Below, piece after piece: positions 41,878-50,533 of a stretch of 54,790 nt of DNA. The translations under genes and the position numbers were made by a program. Numbering within the stretch: position 1 is the first letter of the stretch; the number at the start of each line of letters is the position of its first letter. Source of the DNA: Segatella oulorum JCM 14966 (GTDB lineage Bacteria > Bacteroidota > Bacteroidia > Bacteroidales > Bacteroidaceae); assembly GCF_000613785.1 (NCBI RefSeq), contig NZ_BAJQ01000013.1, positions 1 to 54,790 of the forward strand, in the 5' to 3' direction. Under the pieces are notes generated by a model. That model did no database searches. It was not told the origin of the DNA and saw nothing but the letters and a program-made list of their open reading frames with translations.

Positions 41878-42614
41878 GAACAACAAAAATAGAATGGACA
41901 GATAAAACGTGGAATCCGATAACAGGGTGTACTAAAAAGTCTGCTGGTTGTGCGCACTGTTATGCGGAAGCAATGGCCAATCGGATAAAAAATATGGGGC
42001 TTGACAAATACAGGAATGGCTTTAAATTGACCTTGCATGAAAAGGCTTTAGAAGAACCTGTACATTGGAAAGCTGGTCATAACATCTTCGTTTGTTCCAT
42101 GAGCGACATTTTTCATGAAGATGTTCCATTTGAATTTGTAGACAAAATCATGGCGACGATTCGACTTACCCCTCAGCATCGTTACCAAATTCTTACTAAG
42201 CGTGCCGAGAGGATGAAAGATTATTTCGCGTCAAGAGAAGTCCCAAGGAATGTATGGTTGGGTGTAACGGTAGAGTGTGAGGCTACAAAGTTCAGAATGG
42301 ACTATCTTAGAAACATTGATGCTCAAGTGAAGTTCTTGTCTTGTGAGCCGCTGTTGGAAGATTTAGGAGAAATGAATTTGGAGGGTATAGATTGGGTGAT
42401 TGTGGGAGGTGAGAGCGGTCCAAGAGCACGTCCTATGAAATTAGATTGGGTAACCCACATCATGAAGCAGGTTGAAGTACAAAACTGTGCTTTCTTTTTC
42501 AAACAATGGGGGACATGGGGAAGCGATGGTGTAAAGAGAAACAAACATAAAAATGGGAAATTGATAGATGGAAAAGTGATACAAGAAATGCCCATAGTAA
42601 AAAAAACAGTATGA
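41874..42614 (+). CDS. DUF5131 (Gp37/Gp68-like) three-Cys-motif protein
   Basis: A 246-residue protein related to phage Gp37/Gp68. The Cys motif is CTKKSAGCAHC (Cys19-x6-Cys26-x2-Cys29), shaped like an Fe-S site. TKIEWTDKTWNPITG and VIVGGESGPRARPM are family signatures, and WLGVTVECEATKFRMDYLR and VQNCAFFFKQWG follow. It is not a proven radical-SAM enzyme. The function is unknown; the partner TcmP precedes it and a lipoprotein follows, both with 4-base overlaps, so the three proteins are made together. Confidence 0.9.
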   Translation: MRTTKIEWTDKTWNPITGCTKKSAGCAHCYAEAMANRIKNMGLDKYRNGFKLTLHEKALEEPVHWKAGHNIFVCSMSDIFHEDVPFEFVDKIMATIRLTPQHRYQILTKRAERMKDYFASREVPRNVWLGVTVECEATKFRMDYLRNIDAQVKFLSCEPLLEDLGEMNLEGIDWVIVGGESGPRARPMKLDWVTHIMKQVEVQNCAFFFKQWGTWGSDGVKRNKHKNGKLIDGKVIQEMPIVKKTV

Positions 42615-43021
42615 GAAAGGTATATCTAACCTGTATGGGGCTTTGCATGATAATATTTATATTGGCATCCTGTAAAAAGGATGATCTGCAATTTGTTGTT
42701 GCAGGGAAAGACTATAAATATTGGAAAAGAATACCAGATAAGGGTAGGTCACAAACATTTTATTATTTTGATAGGCATGGCAAATGGTTCGTTTTTATAA
42801 AGCCTTATAAGAACTGTGCTATGAGCAAGTATGATGGTGGCGATGCCTTACTTGTTGAGAAGTGGTCGGTAGTTCGTGATTCTGTTCTTAATATAGGTGG
42901 AATAGAATATAGGGTAACGAGAATTAGCAATGAAAGAATCATCATAGAGAATAAGTATTTTAAGGATACTTTGGTTTATATGCCATTTCCTCCTCCTATA
43001 GAAAGGCGTGCCTCTGAATAG
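42611..43021 (+). CDS. Small lipoprotein coupled to the TcmP-DUF5131 pair
   Basis: A 136-residue protein. The signal peptide (MRKVYLTCMGLCMIIFI) ends in LASCKK, a lipobox with Cys21 as the lipidated residue. The mature part is Tyr/Lys-rich with 'KYWKRIPDKGRSQTFYYFD' and no family I recognise. ATG 42611 overlaps the DUF5131 stop. A lipoprotein in this place is unusual; whether it is a third component or a passenger is unknown. Confidence 0.8.
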   Translation: MRKVYLTCMGLCMIIFILASCKKDDLQFVVAGKDYKYWKRIPDKGRSQTFYYFDRHGKWFVFIKPYKNCAMSKYDGGDALLVEKWSVVRDSVLNIGGIEYRVTRISNERIIIENKYFKDTLVYMPFPPPIERRASE

Positions 43022-43078
43022 GATGGGACTTAGGACTTATGAAAATAAAATTATGAAATATTAAATGGAATAACGCTC

Positions 43079-43565
43079 TTATTTTTCATAAATGTTGAAG
43101 GAAAAAGCAGGTAATGTGGATGTTTTAGGGAAATGTTCGTGATTGGTGAGCACCCAATCGGTGAAGGGTGGAAAGAAAGCATCGGCTTGTTTGGGCGTGA
43201 CATCGACCTCTGTGAGATAGAGTTTGTCGGCAAAGGGCATGGTTTGTTGATAAACAGATGCGCCACCAATGATGAACACTTCGGGGGCATGAGCACATAG
43301 TTGCAGTGCAGCTTCTAATGAGGTTGCCACTTCACTGCCGTCAAAAGCAGGGACTGTTTGGCTTAAAACAATGTTTCTCCGCTGGGGAAGTGGTCCGTGA
43401 GGTAGCGAGAGGAAAGTGTGCCTTCATGATAATGGGATGATGAAGGGTGAGGGCTTTAAAGCGTTTCAAGTCGGCCTCGATGTGAAACAATAATTGATTT
43501 TGATAGCCGATGGCGCGGTTTTTAGCCACAGCAGCAATCAGATTTACCTGTGTTGAATGATACAT
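43079..43565 (-). CDS. folA: Dihydrofolate reductase, frameshifted
   Basis: It reduces dihydrofolate to tetrahydrofolate for thymidylate and purine synthesis. NLIAAVAKNRAIGYQNQLLFHIEADLKRF is split here into NLIAAVAKNRAIGYQNQLL and FHIEADLKRF, the nucleotide and substrate regions. Loss of two bases (CC on the + strand near 43425) alters IIMGRHTF to IIMKAHF; restoring them rejoins VFIIGGASVYQQTMP and gives 162 residues. The gene overlaps the rsmF stop by 22 bases. It is normally essential, so a sequence error is likely. Confidence 0.92.
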
Positions 43566-44836
43566 GGCGGCGTGTCGGGTAGGTGTGTGCTTTTAATTTT
43601 CCACGCTTGTGGATAGAGATTGTTGGCGCGGTTGCCCACGTTTTTAACGAAACCCAAAGGGCTGTTGGCGTAGCGGAGTGCCACGATGCCACGTGGTGTA
43701 TCGGTAGGAAGAGTGAGTGCTTCGCCTCGGAGATAAGCAATGGCTTGGGCATAGGACACCGAAATCTGCGGAAATGCCGCAGTGTCGAACTGTGTTGAGA
43801 GCGCTTTCGACTGATGAGGCAGCGCCGTCTTACCTTTGATTTCATCGGGCAATGGACCGTGTGAGAGCACGTTGAGGGCAGCTAAGGCTTTAGGAGAAAT
43901 GGGCTGTTGCACATAATTTTCGGCAAAGACACCCTCTGTTTCGGATGTATTGCGCTTGCGCAGCACAGCCATGAACAGACCCTCACCTTGCGTTTTGCCA
44001 GGAATGAAACGATAGACAGGATGGTTGTCGATGAGACTTCCCGTGATGTGCCATGCTTCAGGCACAGGGACAGAGACGAAGTCAGCCCCCAAGTGTTCGG
44101 CAATCCACGCCACATTCTCATCGTTCTCGTGTGCATTGAAGGTGCAAGTGGAGTAGATCAGCAGACCGTTGGGCTTGAGACAGGGCCAGATGTCTGTGAT
44201 GATTTCGCGCTGTAAAGCCGCACATTCGGCCACTTTTGTAAGGCTCCAATCGGCAATGGCACCCGCATCTTTGCGAAACATGCCTTCGCCCGAGCAGGGC
44301 ACATCGGCCAAAACGACATCGAACAGCAGACGGCTCTTTTGGTAATCGCGCGCATAGTTGTTGGTGACAAGGCAATGGGGCACGCCAAATTTCAGGATAT
44401 TCTCGTTCAATACCTGTGCCCGTTGGCGCATCGGTTCGTTGCTGAAGAGCACGCTTCCCGCTGGCAACGCACAATAGGCGCAGGTCGATTTTCCGCCGGG
44501 TGCCGCACAAAGGTCAAGCATGCGCACGGGTTGTTGAACCACATTGCGCACCACATAATCGATAAACATCGATGCCGCCTCCTGCACATAGTAAAGCCCT
44601 TGATGCAACATGGGGTCGAAAGTGAAGTTGGGTCGCTCGGCCAAATAGAATCCATTGGGGCACCATGGCACAGGACTTTCAGCACCGTGCACGTCAAAAG
44701 TGCCGGCTTTGAGTTTGAAAGGGTTGAGGCGAATGCTCACTAAGGGATTGGTGCTGAGCCCAGCTTCTAATGTGGCATAGAGCGCATCGCCCATGAGTTG
44801 GCGCGTGGAGCGGATAAAATCGTCGGGAAGTTGCAT
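43544..44836 (-). CDS. rsmF: RsmF/NOL1-type rRNA cytosine-C5 methyltransferase
   Basis: A 430-residue SAM-dependent methyltransferase for C5 of cytosine in 16S rRNA. Motif I is MLDLCAAPGGKSTCAYCAL, motif IV DVVLADVPCSGEGMFRKD (catalytic Cys in PCSGEG), and motif VI LIYSTCTFNAHENDE (second Cys). The C-terminal PUA-like region (RGEALTLPTDTPRGIVALRY) is as in RsmF. The ATG at 44836 is chosen because MQLPDDFIRSTRQLMG is the family start. A minus-strand promoter lies at 44860-44891. Confidence 0.93.
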   Translation of the reverse strand: MQLPDDFIRSTRQLMGDALYATLEAGLSTNPLVSIRLNPFKLKAGTFDVHGAESPVPWCPNGFYLAERPNFTFDPMLHQGLYYVQEAASMFIDYVVRNVVQQPVRMLDLCAAPGGKSTCAYCALPAGSVLFSNEPMRQRAQVLNENILKFGVPHCLVTNNYARDYQKSRLLFDVVLADVPCSGEGMFRKDAGAIADWSLTKVAECAALQREIITDIWPCLKPNGLLIYSTCTFNAHENDENVAWIAEHLGADFVSVPVPEAWHITGSLIDNHPVYRFIPGKTQGEGLFMAVLRKRNTSETEGVFAENYVQQPISPKALAALNVLSHGPLPDEIKGKTALPHQSKALSTQFDTAAFPQISVSYAQAIAYLRGEALTLPTDTPRGIVALRYANSPLGFVKNVGNRANNLYPQAWKIKSTHLPDTPPCIIQHR

Positions 44837-44859
44837 GTTGAAACGATTGCTGTTGCATG

Positions 44860-44891
44860 CAAAATTAAAAATTTTTTCGTTCCTTTGCAAC
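44860..44891 (-). promoter_or_regulatory. Promoter of rsmF
   Basis: On the minus strand GTTG (44888-44891, a 3-of-4 match to TTTG), 20-base spacer, TAATTTTG (44860-44867). The start lies 24 bases upstream of the rsmF ATG. Confidence 0.55.
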
Positions 44892-44945
44892 TAAACGCCT
44901 GTAGGTTTCATCAAACCATTGGAAAGAATTTAAAAATAAAACGAT

Positions 44946-45704
44946 ATGAAAAAGATTTTATTCGTAGCCTTGTTGGCTTTTGGATGTGCTTCGATGACGA
45001 TGGCTTTCCCGCATAAGCATCGCAGAATGTCACGGCAAGAGATGGTGAGTAAGCAGGCTAAAGCAGCGCAAGATAAAGGCGTTGAAGCCTACTCTGACAC
45101 GACCAGCGGGGCTAAAGATGAAGCCGACTCATTGCTTGCGGCTGCAACAGGACAAGCAGGCAAGCAGCATGTGGTTACAGATGATTTGGATGATGATTTT
45201 GGTTCAAACTTCCTTTCTCGTATGTTTAGCGACAGACAAATCATCAATGCTCTATTTGCGGTCTTTCTCTTATGCATAATTTTCGTGATGCCTTTTGTGG
45301 TCATCATCATGCTGATTCGCTATTTCATCAAGCGACACAACGACAATGTGCTTCTGGCCGAAAAGGCGATAGAGAAGGGCTATCCACTATCTTCGCTGCC
45401 CACGGCGGGGAAATGGAATGTCTATTACAACCAAAAGCAATGGGAAAAGGGGGTGCGTCAAATTTTTGTGGGCGCAGGTTTGATGGTTTTAGCTTTGTGT
45501 TTAAGAAACGCTGCGCTCTTTGGCGTGGGTGCGTTGGTGATATTTATGGGCATCGGGCAATTAGTGATTAGGCGCGGTGTGCAGAAACAGCTGGAGACTG
45601 AACGCGATGTGCCGCAGCCGCCTGTTGCTGAAAAGCCTGCCGATGCCGCCCCCAAGGCTGCTGAAGAGGAAAAAGCAGACGATACGTTTGACCCACAAAT
45701 ATAA
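44946..45704 (+). CDS. DUF6249-type membrane protein, upstream of a sigma factor
   Basis: A 252-residue protein. A signal-like N-terminus (MKKILFVALLAFGCASMTMA) is followed by a charged region and three membrane segments (INALFAVFLLCIIFVMPFVVI, IFVGAGLMVLALCL, LFGVGALVIFMGIGQLVI), with an acidic Ala/Pro-rich tail. DUF6249 is a Bacteroidetes family with unknown role. The sigma factor starts 6 bases after its stop and DUF5056 next, a module where the membrane proteins might sense envelope state and control the sigma factor; that is inference. Confidence 0.75.
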   Translation: MKKILFVALLAFGCASMTMAFPHKHRRMSRQEMVSKQAKAAQDKGVEAYSDTTSGAKDEADSLLAAATGQAGKQHVVTDDLDDDFGSNFLSRMFSDRQIINALFAVFLLCIIFVMPFVVIIMLIRYFIKRHNDNVLLAEKAIEKGYPLSSLPTAGKWNVYYNQKQWEKGVRQIFVGAGLMVLALCLRNAALFGVGALVIFMGIGQLVIRRGVQKQLETERDVPQPPVAEKPADAAPKAAEEEKADDTFDPQI

Positions 45705-45710
45705 AATAAG

Positions 45711-46250
45711 GTGAAGGCTTTTGACGACATTGCGCTCGTGACGCAGGTGGCTGTGTTGCACAACCGACGGGCTTTCGACCAGTTGGTTGTGAAATATCAG
45801 TCATCCATTCGGCGCTTCTTTCTGCTGCAAACGGGCGGCGATGTGGCGCTGAGCGACGATTTAGCGCAAGAAACGTTTGTAAAAGCCTATGTGAACATCA
45901 CGCATTTTCGGGGACTTTCACGTTTCTCAACCTGGCTCTATCGCATTGCCTATAACACATTCTACGACGATGTGCGGCGGCGGAAAATCACCGAAGATGT
46001 CGATACTTCAGCCGCAGCACAGCACCGCAGCGAAACGTTGCACACCGGATTACGATTGGATTTGCAACAGGCTATGCAGGTGCTGTCTGCGAACGAGCGC
46101 CTTTGCATCACCTTGCAGCTGGTAGACGGGCAGAGCATTGAGCAGATAGCAGCGATAACGGGCATGGCGCAAGGAACGATCAAGAGCCATTTGTCGCGTG
46201 GAAAGAAAAAATTAACGGCTTATTTGAAACAAAATGGATATGATGGATAA
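45711..46250 (+). CDS. RNA polymerase sigma factor (ECF, sigma-70 family)
   Basis: A 179-residue ECF sigma factor with a GTG start. Region 2 (residues ~15-85: 'AFDQLVVKYQSSIRRFF', DDLAQETFVKAY, FSTWLYRIAYN) recognises the -10 region and core enzyme. Region 4 (~125-175: LSANERLCITLQLVDGQSIE, TGMAQGTIKSHLSRGKKKL) has the helix-turn-helix. No ATG start lies near; GTG 45711 is just after the DUF6249 stop. It overlaps the DUF5056 gene by 17 bases. Confidence 0.93.
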   Translation: MKAFDDIALVTQVAVLHNRRAFDQLVVKYQSSIRRFFLLQTGGDVALSDDLAQETFVKAYVNITHFRGLSRFSTWLYRIAYNTFYDDVRRRKITEDVDTSAAAQHRSETLHTGLRLDLQQAMQVLSANERLCITLQLVDGQSIEQIAAITGMAQGTIKSHLSRGKKKLTAYLKQNGYDG

Positions 46251-46602
46251 CGAACAAAACGAACGCTTATTGAAGCAATTTCTCACAGAACGAGTGCCCC
46301 AAACAATAGCCGACGATGGCTTTTCTTCGCGGGTAATGCAGCGTCTTCCGCCCTCGCGTGGACGATGGTTGTCGACGGTGTGGACAATGCTGTGCAGCAT
46401 CGCCATTGTGGTTTATGTGCTCTCAACCGTCACCTGGACGACGCTGTATCGCATTTCCTGGCATCTTCCGGCACGTATTTTGTCCTTCTTGCATTCCATT
46501 TTCTGGAATGAATTGGTGATGTTGAGCGTCTATGTCACCATTCTTGCGGTGCTTTTCACGGCCGTCTATACCATCTTCCAAACCGAACGGCGCATGGTTT
46601 AG
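46234..46602 (+). CDS. DUF5056-type membrane protein (possible anti-sigma factor)
   Basis: A 122-residue protein with a cytoplasmic N-terminus (~45 residues) followed by two membrane segments (TMLCSIAIVVYVLSTVTWTT and ELVMLSVYVTILAVLFTAVYT). DUF5056 proteins are typical next to ECF sigma factors in Bacteroidetes. Overlap with the sigma gene suits an anti-sigma role, but the zinc motif of classic anti-sigma proteins is missing. ATGs at 46240 and 46243 are also possible. Confidence 0.78.
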   Translation: MDMMDNEQNERLLKQFLTERVPQTIADDGFSSRVMQRLPPSRGRWLSTVWTMLCSIAIVVYVLSTVTWTTLYRISWHLPARILSFLHSIFWNELVMLSVYVTILAVLFTAVYTIFQTERRMV

Positions 46603-47047
46603 CCTGTTGCGTGGAGCAGCAAAATCGTGTTTACCCGTGAATGGGGAGCCACAACGCAAAAAATGGTGCTAGCATAGCTTATGCAAATGGCAAAATGCAA
46701 AAAATGGTGCTTGCATAGCTTATGCAAATGCCAAAACGTAAAAAATGGCGCTAGCATAGCTTATGCAAATGGCAAAATGCAAAAAATGGCGCTTGCATAG
46801 CTTATGCAAATGCCAAAACGTAAAAAATAGTGCTTGCATAGCTTATGCAAATGCCAAAACGTAAAAAATAGTGCTTGCATAGCTTATGCAAAGGTGAAAA
46901 TAAAAATTTTAATGCTTGCGGAGCTTCTGCACACATCTATCGAAGGTGGAACCTTGTCGCGGTAATGAAATGTCACATTGTTTGGTGGAAATTGTTACGG
47001 AATGCATGGTATCTGCCCGTGTTGTTCCGTAAGGGCGCATCTGTCGC
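46603..47047. other. Intergenic region dominated by a tandem array
   Basis: It contains the 41-bp repeat array at 46656-46893 and otherwise nothing coding. A frame at 46875 covering the array end has no family features. It lies between two convergent operons (sigma module on plus, lutABC on minus), so transcription from both sides ends here. Confidence 0.6.
46656..46893. repeat. Six-copy tandem array of a 41-bp unit
   Basis: The unit begins GCAAAAAATGGTGCTTGCAT, then AGCTTATGCAAATGCCAAAAC. CATAGCTT starts at 46673, 46714, 46755, 46796, 46837 and 46878: exactly 41 bp each time. Each copy carries a dyad, TTGCATA-GCT-TATGCAA (two copies have TAGCATA), and an A-tract. Copies alternate between two versions (GCAAAATGC and CCAAAACGT) in the first four, and the last ones are of the second type. 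Confidence 0.93.
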
Positions 47048-47629
47048 TCATTCCAGGTCAATCAACACAATCGTGGTCGAACGGCTCGCCTGCGCGCCCA
47101 TGACCAGCGCTTGCTCGATGTCGGCCGTCTTGCTGGGACCGCTGATAAACGTACCGAAGCCGTAGTCGGTCATCTCGATGCGGCAATAGGCCTCGTGCAT
47201 GTTGCTCACGAGCGCCTTGCTTGAGAGCAAAATCACAAGGTTCTCGACGATGAAACACACGGCTTTCTCCTTCATCGTCTGCGGCACCCAAATGCAACCA
47301 TTCTCTGCGACACCCAGCGCACCTTGCACGATGCCCACATCCGTACCATCTAAATCGGCCGCTTCAGCCACGCTGTCGGGATTGATGTCGGCGCTGATGC
47401 CCGCCACGTTGCTGGCAAAGCGTTTGGCATTGGGGTAGGCCTGCCGAATGATGGCGTTGAGGTTGTCGCTGGCTGCGGCCTCTATCACTTGTCCGCCGAC
47501 AGCTTCCGAGGTCTCAATGAACTTGCGCTTAACGTCGTCGAACGTGAGCGGATTGATGTCGATAGCTGGCATATCGAACGGCGTCACCTGCTTGCTGCGC
47601 AGGCGTTTCAGAAATTCTTCCTTTTTCAT
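47048..47629 (-). CDS. lutC: Lactate utilization protein C (LUD domain)
   Basis: A 193-residue LUD-domain protein, third member of the LutABC L-lactate oxidation complex. The family pattern is present: ADLDGTDVGIVQGALGVAEN followed by GCIWVP, MHEAYCRIEMTDYGFGTFIS, then GPSKTADIEQALVMGAQ. The start is 3 bases after the lutB stop, so the genes form an operon. LutC does not bind clusters itself, as far as the sequence shows. Confidence 0.92.
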   Translation of the reverse strand: MKKEEFLKRLRSKQVTPFDMPAIDINPLTFDDVKRKFIETSEAVGGQVIEAAASDNLNAIIRQAYPNAKRFASNVAGISADINPDSVAEAADLDGTDVGIVQGALGVAENGCIWVPQTMKEKAVCFIVENLVILLSSKALVSNMHEAYCRIEMTDYGFGTFISGPSKTADIEQALVMGAQASRSTTIVLIDLE

Positions 47630-47632
47630 CGG

Positions 47633-49026
47633 TTACTTCTTTTTGTGTTTCATCCCATCCACCTTTCCTTCTTTCCACAACTGATGGAAGGACTTCTTGG
47701 CGAACTCGGGCTTCGTATGCCCAATGCCCCAAGGGTTCAATCGCGTGAAATGGGTCATCGACTCGGGTACGAGATTGGCCAAAGGCGCCATGCGCAACGC
47801 CGCCTGATAAAGGTCGGGGTGCTCAAAGAGCACGTCCATCCCAACGGACATTTCGCGCTTCAGCGGATCGGCCTTTCCAATCTGCGACAAGCTTTGGCGC
47901 CAGATATAAATTTGGCTTCCGGGCGCCACCTTGGCTGGGCAGACGCTATCACAGCTCAAGCAGAGCGAGCAGGCGCTTACGTTGTTATACTCAAACGTGG
48001 GATTGTGCATCATGCCAAGACTGACGCCAATCGGACCGGGGATGACGTAGGTATAGCTGTGTCCGCCGCTGCGCCGATAGACGGGGCAGGTGTTCATGCA
48101 GGCTCCGCAACGAATACATTGCAGGATTTGCCGGTGCTCCTCGCTTTCTAAGATGTTACTGCGCCCGTTATCGACCAGCACCACATGCATTTCTCCTCCG
48201 GACGTGCCTTTCGGAAGTGCGAGGTGAATGCGGTGGCGGGCTGTCCCGTGCCGCAACGCGCCAACAAGCGATGGAAGACCGCCAGACTCTCATAATTGGG
48301 CAGAAGCTTCTCTATGCCCATTGCCACAATGTGGAGTTTGGGTATCGAGGTGGCCATGTCGGCGTTCCCTTCGTTGGTGCACACCACAATGTCGCCTGTG
48401 TCGGCCACCCCAAAGTTGCATCCGGTGAGGCCGGCCTCTGCTTCCATGAACTCATGGTGCAAACTGAGGCGCGCGCAATGTGTGAGATAGCTCGGATCGT
48501 TGTTTCCTTTTGCGTGCGAGATGCCCTTCTCTTCGAAAAGGTCGCCCACCTCTTCGCGCGTCAAGTGGAGCGCAGGCATGACGATGTGACTGGGGCGTTG
48601 CTTCTTGAGTTGCACAATGCGTTCGCCTAAATCGCCTTCGACAACATCGATACCCTGCCCGATGAGATAAGGATTCATCGCACACTCCTCGGTAAGCATC
48701 GACTTAGACTTGATGAGCTTCTTCACGTTGTGTGCGCGCAGAATATCAAGCACAATTCCGTTGAATTCGCTGGCATCGGCCGCCCAATGTACGATGACGC
48801 CGCGCGATTCTAAGTTTGCGGTGAACTGCTCTAAGTAGTGGGGAAGATGCGTGATGGTGTGTTTCTTAATCTTACTGGCCAAGTCGCGCAGCGCTTCCCA
48901 TTCGGGCAGTTGCGCAGCTGCGGCGTCATGGTCCATGCGCACCTTCCAGAACGTCTTGTCGTGGCGCGCCACCTTCTCGGGGTTTTTGTTGAATGCCGCA
49001 GCATTCTTTGCATGTAGTGTACTCAT
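47633..49026 (-). CDS. lutB: Lactate utilization protein B (Fe-S), frameshifted
   Basis: An Fe-S protein of the LutABC complex that passes electrons from L-lactate. The LUD-type N-terminal half (TFWKVRMDHDAAAAQLPEWE; LTGCNFGVADTGDIVVCTNEG) lies in the first frame. Two ferredoxin-like clusters, CIRCGACMNTCPVY and CSLCLSCDSVCPAK, are in the second. The break is near 48198: one base is missing (CCC on the + strand), and restoring it gives KARPGGEMHVVLVDNGRSN and 464 residues. It follows lutA by 28 bases. Confidence 0.92.
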
Positions 49027-49054
49027 TGCTCGTTTCTTCTTGGTCTACATTCTG

Positions 49055-49792
49055 TTATAATCCAGCGGCAAGAATTTGGCTGACATGCACAAACTGTATG
49101 GGTTTCTTCTTGCGCTTTGCAATACCAGCCATGTGCATGAGGCAACTACTGTCGGCACCGGTGACATATTCAGCTCCCGTAGCGATATGCCGTTCAATCT
49201 TGTCTTCGCCCATACGAATCGACACTGCGGTTTCCTCGATAGCAAACATCCCACCGAAGCCGCAGCACTCATCCTTGCGTTCGGGCTCGCGCACAGTGAT
49301 GTCCTTCATCAGTTTTAAGAGATCGACAATCTTATTATAGGGCGCGATGTGCTCCTCGGAAGGTGCGGAGAGACGCAACTCGCGCACGCCGTGGCAACTG
49401 TTGTGCACGCTGACCACATGTGGGAAACTTCCGGGCAGCGCTTTAATCTTGAGCACATCATGCAGGAACGCGACGATGTCCATGGTCTTTGCGGAGGCAA
49501 GACAGGGGTGCTCGCCCTTGAGCAAGCGCGGATGGAAGAACTTCACATACGAGGCGCACGACGCGGATGGGGCTACAACGTAGTCGACATCAGTAAACAT
49601 ATCGTTAAACTTCTTGGCCAAGGGCTCGGCCATGTCTTCAAACCCGGCATTACCCATGGGCTGACCGCAACAAGTTTGTTTCTCGGGGTAACTCACCTCG
49701 ATACCAAAATGCTTTAATAATTTGAAGGTTGCGATGCCCGCTTCGGGATACATCGCATCGACGTAGCAAGGAACAAACAGTCCTACTTTCAT
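49055..49792 (-). CDS. lutA: Lactate utilization protein A
   Basis: A 245-residue Fe-S oxidoreductase subunit with two CCG domains: CCGQPMGNAGFED in the first and ECCGFGGMFA in the second, plus further Cys residues (PSASCASY; HNSCHG; ADSSCLMHM) that ligate the cluster. This is the short two-CCG form. It is intact in the sequence. The cytidine deaminase gene ends 30 bases upstream. Confidence 0.93.
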   Translation of the reverse strand: MKVGLFVPCYVDAMYPEAGIATFKLLKHFGIEVSYPEKQTCCGQPMGNAGFEDMAEPLAKKFNDMFTDVDYVVAPSASCASYVKFFHPRLLKGEHPCLASAKTMDIVAFLHDVLKIKALPGSFPHVVSVHNSCHGVRELRLSAPSEEHIAPYNKIVDLLKLMKDITVREPERKDECCGFGGMFAIEETAVSIRMGEDKIERHIATGAEYVTGADSSCLMHMAGIAKRKKKPIQFVHVSQILAAGL

Positions 49793-49822
49793 AATGTTTT
49801 GTAAAAAATCAATCTTCTTGCG

Positions 49823-50305
49823 CTATTTTCGCATATTCTCATCGACAAAGGCGAAAGGCATGAGGTCTTTGACGCTCTTAAAAACGTAGATTCCGGCGGT
49901 CCCATAGAGCAAGACGCGCAGATTTTGCTTGTAGCGATCCTCCATCTCGAGCATGACTTGTCGGCAAGCGCCGCACGGAGAGATGGGGTCGTTGAGAAAG
50001 GCTTCTTCGTTGTGTGCCGCCACTGCGATAGCATCAATCGCTTGCTCGGGAGCTTGTGACTGTGCTGCAAATATGGCGGCACGCTCTGCACAAAGTCCTG
50101 ACGGGAATGCGGCATTCTCTTGATTGGCACCGATGACGATGCGCCCATCGTGAAGCTGCAACGCCGCGCCCACATGAAAATGGCTATAGTTGGCATAGCT
50201 GTTGCGGACAGCTTCTTTGGCATGTTTAATCAGCTGTTTATCCTGTTCAGTTAGTTCGCTCCATTGACAGAAATCGTAATCTATTTCTATCTTCAATTTG
50301 CTCAT
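49823..50305 (-). CDS. cdd: Cytidine deaminase
   Basis: A 160-residue enzyme that deaminates cytidine and deoxycytidine for pyrimidine salvage. The zinc-binding parts are CAERAAIFAA (Cys and catalytic Glu) and PCGACRQVMLE (two Cys). HVGAALQLHDG and GANQENAAFPSG are the conserved substrate pieces. The length is slightly long at the N-terminus. It is the first gene of a possible cdd-lutABC unit, although the link is only by distance. Confidence 0.95.
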   Translation of the reverse strand: MSKLKIEIDYDFCQWSELTEQDKQLIKHAKEAVRNSYANYSHFHVGAALQLHDGRIVIGANQENAAFPSGLCAERAAIFAAQSQAPEQAIDAIAVAAHNEEAFLNDPISPCGACRQVMLEMEDRYKQNLRVLLYGTAGIYVFKSVKDLMPFAFVDENMRK

Positions 50306-50335
50306 GATGCTCCTACCTTATTTATGATTGGGATA

Positions 50336-50369
50336 CAAAGGTACAAAGTAAATCTTAAGTAGGTGCAAA
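50336..50369 (-). promoter_or_regulatory. Promoter of cdd
   Basis: On the minus strand TTTG (50366-50369) and TACCTTTG (50336-50343), with a slightly long 22-base spacer. The start would be just upstream of the cdd ATG at 50305. Confidence 0.5.
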
Positions 50370-50502
50370 AGTCGGTTCTTTTTTCAAGCAATGCGCCAAT
50401 TTGCGTGGAAATATCGAGCATATTCGCTACGAAAATGATAGGAATCGCGCGGCAATTTCGCGGCTATTCTTGTCACGCGACAACTTTATCAACAATTCTT
50501 CG

Positions 50503-50510
50503 TAACTTTG
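50503..50510 (+). promoter_or_regulatory. -7 element of topB
   Basis: TAACTTTG, an exact match, 23 bases upstream of the topB ATG at 50534. No -33 TTTG at the standard distance. Confidence 0.55.
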
Positions 50511-50533
50511 CAAGCCTAAGTACGAATAGAAAT

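Noticed and set aside
46656..46893. CRISPR array
   Set aside because: The 41-bp units are continuous with no unique spacers, and no cas gene is in the window. The same holds for 1-262 and 13655-13742.
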